From Hymenobacter sp. PAMC 26628 (GTDB lineage: Bacteria > Bacteroidota > Bacteroidia > Cytophagales > Hymenobacteraceae): a DNA stretch of 64,000 bases. The translations under genes and the position numbers were made by a program. Below the pieces are notes generated by a model. The model ran no database searches, had not been told where the DNA came from, and saw nothing but the letters and a program-made list of their open reading frames with translations. Shown piece by piece: positions 46,317 through 54,285 of this stretch. The first letter of the stretch is position 1, and each line of letters begins with the position of its first letter. The stretch lies in contig NZ_CP014304.1 of assembly GCF_001562275.1 (NCBI RefSeq), positions 1,860,001-1,924,000 on the forward strand, given 5' to 3'.

Positions 46317-48884
46317 CTACAGCTTGGCGGCCCGGTAGAGGTTGTCGGCCGATTGCTCAATCTTCGCCCGCAGCGGCGCCGGATAGTTAGGTCTTTCCTG
46401 CAAAAAGCTGCGCACCGTGGCGGCGGCCGTGGGGGTGCGGTACCAGCGCAACGTGGCCGCCAGCCAGGTTTGGGGGAAGAAAATATCGCCCGTGCGCTGC
46501 AACTCTTCCACTAAAGCCAGGCTTTGCGGGAGGTATTTTTCGGAAGCCGCTACCCGCAGCGGGTGGTGCAGGTAGGCGAGGGCGGAGGCTACCCAGGCTT
46601 CTTTCTCCCGGTTTTTGGCGTCGGACAAGCCGGCGAAAAAGGCGTCGCGCACCGCCACATCATTCGATAAAGCGGGCAGCAGGTATTGCAGGCGCTGGCG
46701 GCGGTCGGGGTTTTGGATGCGGGCCAGCTGGGTTTGCAAAATCTGCGTGTAGTCGGGGTAGGCGCGCACGGCCAGGGTGGCGGCCAGCTCGGTGTAGTCG
46801 TCTTCGGTGAGAACGACGCCGGCGGGCGGCTGCTTGGTTTGCCAGATTTCGTGGAGGCGGTCCTGGGCTTCGCGGCGCAGGGCCAGGCCGGCGTAGGCCT
46901 TGAAGAGCAACTTCTTGAGGCTCGGGGGCCCTACTTGCTGCACGGCGGCCCACAGCTCGGGCTCCAGGGTGGCGGTCAATGCTGGGCGCTGGGCGGGCGG
47001 GGTGAAGCGCCAGAACAGGCTGGAAACCTGGTCGAGCAGCAGGCCCAGGTTCAGCTCCTCGGGCTCGTGGGCCAGCAGGGGGCGCAGCAGGGCCAGCACC
47101 TGCGCCGGGGCCCCGGCCTGGCCCGCTAGTAGGTTCTCGTTCAGGTTGATGTAAGCCGCGGCGCGCATCAGCGGGCTGGCCAGGGCCCCCAGGCGCGGCA
47201 GGCCGCGGGCGTCGATGGGGAAGCGCCCGTAGCCCAGGCCCGACGAGTTCAGCAGCACGTACTGCGGGGCGGGGCGGCCCGCGGCGGCGCGCAGGCGCAG
47301 GCGGGCCCCGGCCATGTCGGCGGGCAGCTCGTCCACGTGGTCGGCGTACACGAGGGCCACGGCGAAGGCCTGGGGCCAGGTGCGGCGGCTGCCGTCTTCG
47401 CCCTTTTGGCGGAGGGTGAGGGACTTGATTTTGCCCCCGGCCGTGCGCAGCTGGTAGTCGAACACGGGCCGGCCGGGCTCGTTCACCCACACCTTGTTCC
47501 AGGCCTGGAGGTCGGCGGGGGTGCGGGCGTCGAGGATGGCGATGAGGTCGGGCCAGGTGGCGTTGCCGTAGGCGTAGCGCTTCAGGTATTCGCGCAGGCC
47601 GTCGCGGAAGGCCTCGGGGCCCATCAGGTGCTCCAGCTGGCGCATCATGATGGGCGCTTTGTGGTAGATGATGTTGCCGTAGAGCGAGCCCGCGGCTTGC
47701 AGGTTGTCAAGGGGTTGGCGGATGGGGTTGGCCCCGGCGGTGCGGTCCACGGCGTAGGCGGCGGGGTAGTGGTCGGTGACGAACTTGAGGTCGAAATCCC
47801 CGTCGGGCTGCGTGACGGTGCTGATCTTGTCGGCCATGAAGTTGGCGAACACCTCCTTGGTCCACACGTCGTCGAACCAGCGCATGGTCACCAGGTCGCC
47901 GAACCACATGTGGGCCGTTTCGTGGGCCAGCAGGTTGGCGCGGCCGTTGAGCTGCTCGCGGGTGGCCCCGCCGTCCAGAAACAGCGACGCCGCCTTGTAG
48001 TCAATCACGCCCGGGTGCTCCATGCCACCGTACTGGAAGTCGGGGATGCCCACAAAGTCGAACTTCTGGAACGGGTACGGCCGCTGCGTGTAATCCTGCA
48101 AAAACTTTAGGGCCCCCGCCTGAATAGCGAAGATGGGTCCCAGGCTACGGCCGAGCTTGGCGGTGTCGGTTTCGCGGTAGTAGAAGTGCATCGGCCGCCC
48201 GTCGGGCTGCTGCGCCAGGTGCCGGAACTTGCCCGCCGCGAAGGCAAACAGGTAGGTGCTGATGGTGTCGGACGGCGCAAAGCGGTACGTTTTGGTGCCG
48301 TCGGCGGCGTCGCGCGTCGAGTCGGCCAGGGGCCCGTTGGCCACGGCTTGCCAGGCGGCGGGCACCGTGAGGGTGAGGGCAAACGTGGCCTTCACGTCGG
48401 GCTGGTCGAAGCACGGAAATACGGTGCGGGCGCGGTCGGGCACGAGCAGCGTGTAGGCAAATTCGGGGTTGCGGTTCAGCGAGCGGCTACCGGCCGTGAA
48501 GCTGATTGCCACCGCGTTGGGGCCCCGGCGCAGGTAGCGCGGCGCGATGAGCACGTGCTCGCGGCGCTGCACTGCGGGCACCGCTTGGCCGTTCACCGCT
48601 AGGCGCTGCACGGCCCCGGCGGGGCCCTTAAAGTCGAGCGCCAGCGAATCGGTGAGCGCCGTGCGCAACTCAAAGCGCACGGTTTCGATGCCCACCACGG
48701 GCTGCGTGGGGGCCCCGGGCAGCGTGAAGTGCAGGGTGTAGGCCACGCGGCGAAGGGCTTGCGCCCGCTGCGCCGTCAGCGCCGCCGATACGCCGGTTTG
48801 CACGGGCGCGGCCGGCGCGGTGGGGCCCTGGGCCAGGGCCCCCAGGGGCAGCAGAAGGAAAGTGCACGAGCGGAGGAACGTCAT
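46317..48884 (-). CDS. M1-family aminopeptidase
   Basis: 855 residues with a signal peptide (LLLPLGALAQG). Exopeptidase motif GGMEHPG near residue 285 stands in for the usual GxMEN, and the zinc site HETAH (about 318-322) is followed 18 residues later by the third ligand in TKEVFANF. The C-terminal helical repeats are of the ERAP1 type. Cleaves N-terminal amino acids from peptides in the periplasm or outside. The His in place of Asn in the exopeptidase motif is a notable change. Confidence 0.93.
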   Translation of the reverse strand: MTFLRSCTFLLLPLGALAQGPTAPAAPVQTGVSAALTAQRAQALRRVAYTLHFTLPGAPTQPVVGIETVRFELRTALTDSLALDFKGPAGAVQRLAVNGQAVPAVQRREHVLIAPRYLRRGPNAVAISFTAGSRSLNRNPEFAYTLLVPDRARTVFPCFDQPDVKATFALTLTVPAAWQAVANGPLADSTRDAADGTKTYRFAPSDTISTYLFAFAAGKFRHLAQQPDGRPMHFYYRETDTAKLGRSLGPIFAIQAGALKFLQDYTQRPYPFQKFDFVGIPDFQYGGMEHPGVIDYKAASLFLDGGATREQLNGRANLLAHETAHMWFGDLVTMRWFDDVWTKEVFANFMADKISTVTQPDGDFDLKFVTDHYPAAYAVDRTAGANPIRQPLDNLQAAGSLYGNIIYHKAPIMMRQLEHLMGPEAFRDGLREYLKRYAYGNATWPDLIAILDARTPADLQAWNKVWVNEPGRPVFDYQLRTAGGKIKSLTLRQKGEDGSRRTWPQAFAVALVYADHVDELPADMAGARLRLRAAAGRPAPQYVLLNSSGLGYGRFPIDARGLPRLGALASPLMRAAAYINLNENLLAGQAGAPAQVLALLRPLLAHEPEELNLGLLLDQVSSLFWRFTPPAQRPALTATLEPELWAAVQQVGPPSLKKLLFKAYAGLALRREAQDRLHEIWQTKQPPAGVVLTEDDYTELAATLAVRAYPDYTQILQTQLARIQNPDRRQRLQYLLPALSNDVAVRDAFFAGLSDAKNREKEAWVASALAYLHHPLRVAASEKYLPQSLALVEELQRTGDIFFPQTWLAATLRWYRTPTAAATVRSFLQERPNYPAPLRAKIEQSADNLYRAAKL

Positions 48885-49036
48885 GGAGCAAAGCTCGTGA
48901 TGGAAGGCGCTTTCGTCCTACCGTTCAACCCCCCCCGGCCCCCGCCGCTTAATGCGCGGAATCCGGTGGGGAGGGGCCCGCCCCGCGGGGGTCTCGTGGG
49001 GTTCTGCGGTGCGGCGGCCCCGGCCGGCCCCGGGCG

Positions 49037-49044
49037 TACTTTTG
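49037..49044 (+). promoter_or_regulatory. -7 box of mtgA, 5 bases from the start codon
   Basis: TACTTTTG matches TAnnTTTG. The ATG begins at 49050, so transcription would start at or next to the start codon; a leaderless mRNA is predicted if this box is used. Confidence 0.45.
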
Positions 49045-49049
49045 CCCGT

Positions 49050-49820
49050 ATGCCGTCCGTTTCCTCCGCTCGCCAAAAGTCAATTTATTACCTGCGCCAA
49101 GCTACCCGGCTGGCCTTGCAAGTGGGGGCGGCGCTGTTTCTGGCATCGGTGGCGTGGGTGCTGGTGTACCGCTGGGTGGCCCCGCCTGCTACCTGGCTCA
49201 TGCTCGACCGCCGGGCCCACGCGCCGGTGGGCCTGGGCTACTACGGCATCCAGGGGGAGGGCGCGCGCCACATCCGCTACCGCTTCCGCACCCTAGATGA
49301 GGTGGCCCCCACGGTGCCCCTGGCCCTGGTAGCGGCGGAGGACCAGCGGTTTCTGATTCATCACGGCTTCGACGTGGACGCCCTGGTGCACGCCGCCAAG
49401 CGCAACTGGAACGGCGACGGCAAGCACATCGTGGGCGGCAGCACCATCTCGCAGCAGGTAGCCAAGAACGTGTTTCTCTGGCAGGGCCGCAGCTACGTGC
49501 GCAAGGCCGCCGAGGCCTACTTCACGGTGCTCATCGAAACGCTGTGGAGCAAGCGCCGCATCATGGAAATGTACCTGAGCGTAGCCGAAATGGGCGACTG
49601 CACCTTCGGCGTGGAAGCCGCCAGCGAGCGGTACTTCCACAAATCGGCCGACCGTCTCACGGCCCCCGAAGCTGCCCTGCTGGCCGGCGTGCTGCCCAAC
49701 CCGCTCCGCTTCCGCGCCTCCGACCCCGGCCCCGTGGCCCGCGCCAAGCAACTAAGGGTGCTGCGCAACATGCGCCGCCTGGGCGGCACCGCCTACGTAG
49801 CGGAGATTACGGGGGAGTGA
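49050..49820 (+). CDS. mtgA: Monofunctional peptidoglycan glycosyltransferase
   Basis: 256 residues. Polymerises lipid II into glycan strands. One N-terminal membrane helix (about 20-42) is followed by the GT51 fold: the catalytic Glu97 is in AAEDQRF, with HIVGGSTISQQVAKNVFLW and LWSKRRIMEMYLSVAEMG (motifs 2-4) complete. No transpeptidase domain. The frame is open upstream but overlaps the aminopeptidase gene, so ATG 49050 is used. Confidence 0.95.
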   Translation: MPSVSSARQKSIYYLRQATRLALQVGAALFLASVAWVLVYRWVAPPATWLMLDRRAHAPVGLGYYGIQGEGARHIRYRFRTLDEVAPTVPLALVAAEDQRFLIHHGFDVDALVHAAKRNWNGDGKHIVGGSTISQQVAKNVFLWQGRSYVRKAAEAYFTVLIETLWSKRRIMEMYLSVAEMGDCTFGVEAASERYFHKSADRLTAPEAALLAGVLPNPLRFRASDPGPVARAKQLRVLRNMRRLGGTAYVAEITGE

Positions 49821-49865
49821 GGGGAGGAGAATTCGACTGTCTTATTTTTATGCGTCCACTGCTCA

Positions 49866-50342
49866 ATGGATAAAAAATTAATGCGTTTGCAACTGCCAGG
49901 TCATTGGGCGATTTGCTATAATTCGTTTGGGGATGAGGAGATGATTGTAGCAGATGGATGGATCGAAAACCAAGAACACTACAAAGAAGATTTGTTGTGG
50001 TTGCAATCCATGCGTAGCACGAAAATCCCAGGCATCTCTTATGAACTTGACCCTGCTGGTTGGCTTGCCGATATTGGCTGGTATCCAGATGGTGACCCAA
50101 ATGGAGCCTTTACCCTCCACATATTTCGTCTCAATCCAACCGAAGAATCGTGGTCCGTAAATCCACCGATGTTTAGTTCGCGAAACCGCTATTATGTGAG
50201 GTCTGTTCTAGAATACGTAGTAAATTATATCTGGCATCTTAACAGCGAAATAGATATACCGCGCCAGCAATTAGAGAGATTACAGCTTCTTCATGACCAA
50301 GAAAGGTTAGCCGAATTTCTTGGGAGTGTGGGGTATTTATAG
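49866..50342 (+). CDS. Hypothetical protein in low-GC DNA
   Basis: 158 residues, MDKKLMRLQLPGHWAICYNSF..., acidic and rich in Trp/Tyr, with DIGWYPDGDPNGAFTLHIFRLN and SRNRYYVRSVLEYVVNYIWHLN. No signal peptide or membrane segment. The DNA is far less GC-rich than its surroundings, with many A/T-ending codons, suggesting recent arrival. Small single-domain, Trp-rich acidic proteins of this sort are often immunity proteins, but there is no toxin gene next to it, so this is only a guess. Confidence 0.65.
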   Translation: MDKKLMRLQLPGHWAICYNSFGDEEMIVADGWIENQEHYKEDLLWLQSMRSTKIPGISYELDPAGWLADIGWYPDGDPNGAFTLHIFRLNPTEESWSVNPPMFSSRNRYYVRSVLEYVVNYIWHLNSEIDIPRQQLERLQLLHDQERLAEFLGSVGYL

Positions 50343-50351
50343 TAGTTAGCT

Positions 50352-50480
50352 ATGCCCCCGCCGCCTCGCGAACGCCCCGTCACCAAGGACGGCCTGCACC
50401 CGCACAACCGGCACCCGGGGCCCCACAACGTCCCGCAATCAATCAAAAATAGCCGGTATTGGTTACCGCCGGGCAATTAA
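50352..50480 (+). pseudogene. 5' remnant of rlmF
   Basis: The 42-codon frame MPPPPRERPVTKDGLHPHNRHPGP... matches residues 1 to about 36 of RlmF at 52726 ([24 protein letters not shown]...). Similarity stops at about codon 37 and the frame ends at TAA 50478. It is therefore a diverged piece of a duplicated rlmF start, 2.4 kb upstream of the intact gene and just ahead of the broken amine oxidase. Confidence 0.7.
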
Positions 50481-50500
50481 TATTCCCCACAACTTTTCCC

Positions 50501-51625
50501 TTGGACTCTACCCCTAGCGCCACGCCGCCAATCATCATTGTTGGCGCGGGCCTGGCCGGCCTCACGGCGGCTCGGGCCCTCGCGGCGGCGGGGCAGCCCG
50601 TGCGGGTGTTCGAAGCCCGCGACCGGGTGGGCGGCCGCACCCTGGCCGTGCCGGCGCTGCCCGGGGGCCCCGACGACGAGCACCTGGACCTGGGCGCCAC
50701 CTGGGGCTGGGCGCACCACCCGTACGTGATGTGGCTGCTGGCCGAGCTGGGCACCCGCCCCTTCGTGCAGCCCAGCGCCGGGGCCACGGCCTACAAAACC
50801 GCCCAGGGCGTGCACCGAGTACCTAACCCGTCGGGTTCGGCGGGGTACCTGCGCGTGGCGGGCGGGGCGGCTGCGCTTTGCCGCACCCTGGCGCAGCAGC
50901 TGCCGGCCGGCTGCCTGCACCTGGGGGCCCGCGTGGCGCAGCTGCGCCAGCTGCCCGGCCCGGATGGGGTGGAGGTGACGGTGGAGCAGGCCGGCCGCAC
51001 GGAGCAGCACCGGGCCCCGGCCGTGGTGTTGGCGCTGCCGCCGCGCCTGGTGGCCCACAGCATCCAGTTTGCGCCCGCGCTGCCCGCGCCGCTGCACCAG
51101 GCGCTACGCGACGTGCCCACCTGGATGAGCCACGCCATGAAAAGCGTGGTGGTGTACGCCGCGCCGTTTTGGCGGGCGCCGGGCTAGTCGGGCTTCGCGG
51201 TGAGCCAGGTGGGGCCCCTGGTCGAAATCCACGACGCCTCGCCGGCCACGGGCCCGCTGGGCGCATTATTCGGTTTTTTTGCCGCCGAAGACCCGCTGCG
51301 GGCGGCCCCAGCGGCCGCGCGGCAAGCCGCGGTGCTGGCCCAGCTGGCCCGCGTATTCGGCCCCGGGGCCTTAAACCTGCTGGCCTACCACGAGCTGGAC
51401 TGGACCCAGGAGCCCCTGACCAGCGCGCCCGGCGACGCGCAAGCCCCGCACGAGGTGCCGCTCCGGGGCCCCACGCTGCTGCGCCAGCCGCACTGGGCCG
51501 GGGCCCTGCACTGGGCCGGTGCCGAAACATCCCTCAGCGAGTGGGGCCGGCTGGACGGGGCAGTAGAATCGGGCCAGTGGGCCGCGGCGCAGGTGCTGCG
51601 GCAGCTGGCCGGGGCGCCCGTTTAG
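50501..51625 (+). pseudogene. Flavin amine oxidase gene broken by an in-frame TAG
   Basis: Frame with FAD-binding IIIVGAGLAGLTAARALAAAG (about residue 10) and VFEARDRVGGRTL, typical of flavin monoamine oxidases. At 51185-51187 TAG interrupts the frame between PFWRAPG and SGFAVSQVGPLVEIHDASP; family members read through here (PFWR..GLSG.A.S). The same frame then continues without a stop to 51625, including the C-terminal FAD-contact GALHWAGAETSLSEWGRLDGAVESG. The N-terminal piece alone lacks substrate and part of FAD sites. Start TTG 50501 is likely (TTG 50459 also possible). A sequencing error is the alternative. Confidence 0.8.
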
Positions 51626-51851
51626 GGCCCCCGACACGGCTGTCGCCGCAGACACGGGGCGTTACGGACGGCCGCTACCGGGGGTAGGCTTGAGGCGGTA
51701 CTGGCCGGCTTGCGTTGGCCAGCAACGAGCCGACTTTACCGACGTGTTATCAATTACTAATCTTACGCAGTAATGTCAGTTTGTCAAGGCGACACCGGAC
51801 AAGATTTCGTCCGCTCGGCACGCGGCTACTAGGCGGCTGGCGCGGCTTGGG

Positions 51852-52373
51852 CTACAGCGAAACCTGCCGGATTTTCACGCTTGGCTGAAATACGTCGAAC
51901 CGTTCATGGGGGGACGCCAGTACGTCCAGGCAGTGGCGGTGGCGGCGGTTCATGGTGTCGTGTATCGTATATACGCCGTCGAGCGCCGTTGAGAGGCCTG
52001 CGACCCGCACCGTGTCGCCGTAGGCAAACGGGCCACCCCAGCGCTCTAGCAAGTCGTGCGAGAGGGCCAGCCAGCGGATGCGGCTGCTGTAGCCCGCCGG
52101 AATGGTGGAGTTGTCGGCCGTCACGAACGGCTCATCATCGGTTTGGCCCGGTACGGCCGAGTAGGCCGTGGCCGTTACCGTGTACACGGGCCCGCGGGCG
52201 GCCAGGGCCTGAAACCCCGTCGGGCGGGTCCGGCGCGCTGGCCGAACGGCTGCTCGCGGTGCCGAGACGGCTGCGGCGGCAGTGGACCGGCGGGCCGCCA
52301 GGGGCCGAAGAAAGGGCGTGCTCAGCCCCGTTACAGTTAGTAAGCCACAGCTTAATAATTTAATAGAATTCAC
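51852..52373 (-). CDS. 3D-domain (double-psi barrel) exported protein
   Basis: 173 residues. N-terminal signal-like segment, a basic/Pro-rich linker, then a 3D domain: VTATAYSAVPGQTDDEPFVTADNSTI, FAYGDTVRV and GVYTIHDTMNRRHRHCLDVL. The third Asp of the family triad is in HCLDVL. 3D domains resemble the catalytic barrel of lytic transglycosylases (MltA, YuiC), so a cell-wall enzyme is possible. The gap 51626-51851 after it shows no gene. Confidence 0.85.
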   Translation of the reverse strand: MNSIKLLSCGLLTVTGLSTPFLRPLAARRSTAAAAVSAPRAAVRPARRTRPTGFQALAARGPVYTVTATAYSAVPGQTDDEPFVTADNSTIPAGYSSRIRWLALSHDLLERWGGPFAYGDTVRVAGLSTALDGVYTIHDTMNRRHRHCLDVLASPHERFDVFQPSVKIRQVSL

Positions 52374-52725
52374 TCAGTAGTGCGTTGGTTGGCCATCTTT
52401 TAAGCCCGATGGATCAGGCGAATCCCAATTATAATAATTTGGTAAAGCGGCTAACGGTGAACGTAATACTCTATGTTCAATAAAATAATTAATAATTATA
52501 ATCGTAATAGTAATAAATGCCTGGGAAGCTTGTGAGCTGCTTTTTTTTCTGTTCTCGGGGCCGTTTTTGTGGGGCTTGCTTGGGGTATGCCCGGGACGGC
52601 ATATGCGCCCCAGTTGGTCATTGCCTGCCACTCGCCGGGCCCAGTCCGCCAACCGGGACCCGGCGCGGCAACTGGGGCAACGTTAATTTTGCTGTTTGCC
52701 CGTGTGGGCAGCCCAGCCCCACCCC
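52374..52725. other. 352-base gap with AT-rich core and a promoter box
   Basis: An AT-rich stretch at 52420-52520 (TAATTAATAATTATAAT...) separates the divergent 3D gene and rlmF. TAATTTTG at 52684-52691 matches TAnnTTTG, 34 bases before the rlmF start. No gene seen. Confidence 0.5.
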
Positions 52726-53703
52726 ATGCCCCCACCGCCGCCCAAACGCTCCACCAGCAAAGACCCGCTGCACCCGCGTAACCGGCACCGGGGCCGCTAC
52801 GATTTCCCGCAACTGATTAAAAGCAGCCCACTGCTGGCCGCCTTCGTGCGGGCCAATCCGTTTGGCGACCAGTCGGTGGATTTTGCCAACCCCGCCGCGG
52901 TGAAGGCGCTGAACCAGGCGCTGCTGCGGCACTTCTACGGCGTGGATTACTGGGATATCCCGGCTGGCTACCTGTGCCCGCCCATCCCCGGCCGGGCCGA
53001 TTGCGTGCACTACGTAGCCGATTTGCTGGCCGCCAGCAACGGCGGCGTGGTGCCCCGGGGCCCCGGCGTGCGGGTGCTCGACGTGGGCGTGGGGGCCAAC
53101 TGCATCTACCCCCTCATCGGCCACCACGAGTACGGCTGGCACTTCGTGGGCTCGGACGTGGACGCCGGGGCCCTGCGCGCCGCCCAGCAAATCGTGGCCG
53201 CCAACGGGGCCCTGGCGGGGGCCATCGAACTCCGGCGGCAACCCAACGCCCGCCGCGTGTTCGACGGCATCATCCGGCCCGGCGAGTTTTTCGACGCCAC
53301 GCTGTGCAACCCGCCGTTCCACGCCTCGGCGGCCGAAGCGGCGGCCGGCACCCAGCGCAAAACCGCCAACCTGGGCACCGCCCGGGGCCCCCGGCCAGTC
53401 CTGAACTTCGGAGGCCAAAATGCTGAGCTGTGGGCCCCGGGCGGCGAGGCGGCCTTCGTGCGCCGCCTGGTGCTGGAAAGCCAGCAGCGCCCCACCGCCT
53501 GCTGCTGGTACACCACGCTGGTGTCGAAAAAGGAAACCTTGCCCGGCCTGCACCGCGCCCTGCACCAGGCCGGGGCGCTGGAAGTGCAAACCATTGACAT
53601 GGCCCAGGGCCAGAAAAAAAGCCGCCTCGTGGCCTGGACGTTTCTCACCCCCGCCCAGCAGGCCGCCTGGCGGCAAGCCCGGTGGGGCCCCGCGGGCGGG
53701 TAG
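52726..53703 (+). CDS. rlmF: 23S rRNA (adenine1618-N6)-methyltransferase RlmF
   Basis: 325 residues. Methylates A1618 of 23S rRNA. The SAM-binding motif [18 protein letters not shown] is at about 115-132 and the catalytic NPPFH near 195-199. The start [17 protein letters not shown] is a family signature. A diverged copy of the first ~36 codons is at 50352. ATG 52726 is chosen over 52696. Confidence 0.92.
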   Translation: MPPPPPKRSTSKDPLHPRNRHRGRYDFPQLIKSSPLLAAFVRANPFGDQSVDFANPAAVKALNQALLRHFYGVDYWDIPAGYLCPPIPGRADCVHYVADLLAASNGGVVPRGPGVRVLDVGVGANCIYPLIGHHEYGWHFVGSDVDAGALRAAQQIVAANGALAGAIELRRQPNARRVFDGIIRPGEFFDATLCNPPFHASAAEAAAGTQRKTANLGTARGPRPVLNFGGQNAELWAPGGEAAFVRRLVLESQQRPTACCWYTTLVSKKETLPGLHRALHQAGALEVQTIDMAQGQKKSRLVAWTFLTPAQQAAWRQARWGPAGG

Positions 53704-53793
53704 GGGCACGGGCCGGCGGCGTTCGAGGGTAGTATTATTCGTGTAATATTTTCATATTGCATAATCAATATAAAACTTACTTCTCTTTCTCCC

Positions 53794-54192
53794 ATGTCCA
53801 CCACCGCCACCAGCGTCCGCGACGAGATTCAGCGGGCCAACGCCACTTTCGAAACCTGTTTTGCCCAGGGCGACGCGGCCGCCATTACCGGCCTTTACAC
53901 CCCCACGGGGGCCCTGCTCCCCACGGGAATGGAGCCCATCCACGGCGCGGCGGGCATCGAGGCCTTCTGGCAGGGCGTGATGGGAATGGGCGTTAAGCGG
54001 GTGAAGCTGGCCACGCGCGACGTGGAGGAACTGGCCAATACGGCCATCGAGCTGGGCACCTACACCCTGTTCGGGGCCAACGAACAACGGCTGGACCAGG
54101 GCAAATACCTCGTGGTGTGGAAGGAAGAGCTGGGCCAGTGGAAGCTGCACCAGGACATTTGGAACACCAGCCTGCCCGCCGCGGTGCAATAG
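53794..54192 (+). CDS. SnoaL-like / DUF4440 (YybH-type) protein
   Basis: 132 residues with the NTF2-like fold: VRDEIQRANATFETCFAQGDAAAITGLYTPTGALLPTGMEPIHGAAGIEAFW, and C-terminal YLVVWKEELGQWKLHQDIWN. No signal peptide. Such proteins bind small molecules or steroids or act as hydrolases; the function here is unknown. It may be transcribed with the next gene. Confidence 0.85.
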   Translation: MSTTATSVRDEIQRANATFETCFAQGDAAAITGLYTPTGALLPTGMEPIHGAAGIEAFWQGVMGMGVKRVKLATRDVEELANTAIELGTYTLFGANEQRLDQGKYLVVWKEELGQWKLHQDIWNTSLPAAVQ

Positions 54193-54285
54193 CCGCCCGG
54201 GCCCCCCGCCGCGCGGCCACCGCCGCGGGCCGGGCAGGGTCGGAAACGGGCGCCGTACTTTCGCCCCACTTCCCGCTTCCCCGAT

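Noticed and set aside
48729..49049. Longer start for mtgA
   Set aside because: It would overlap the aminopeptidase gene and adds residues without family similarity; ATG 49050 starts just after a promoter box.
51185..51187. TAG in the amine oxidase as a recoded codon
   Set aside because: No pyrrolysine genes or recoding signal seen; a nonsense mutation or sequencing error is simpler.
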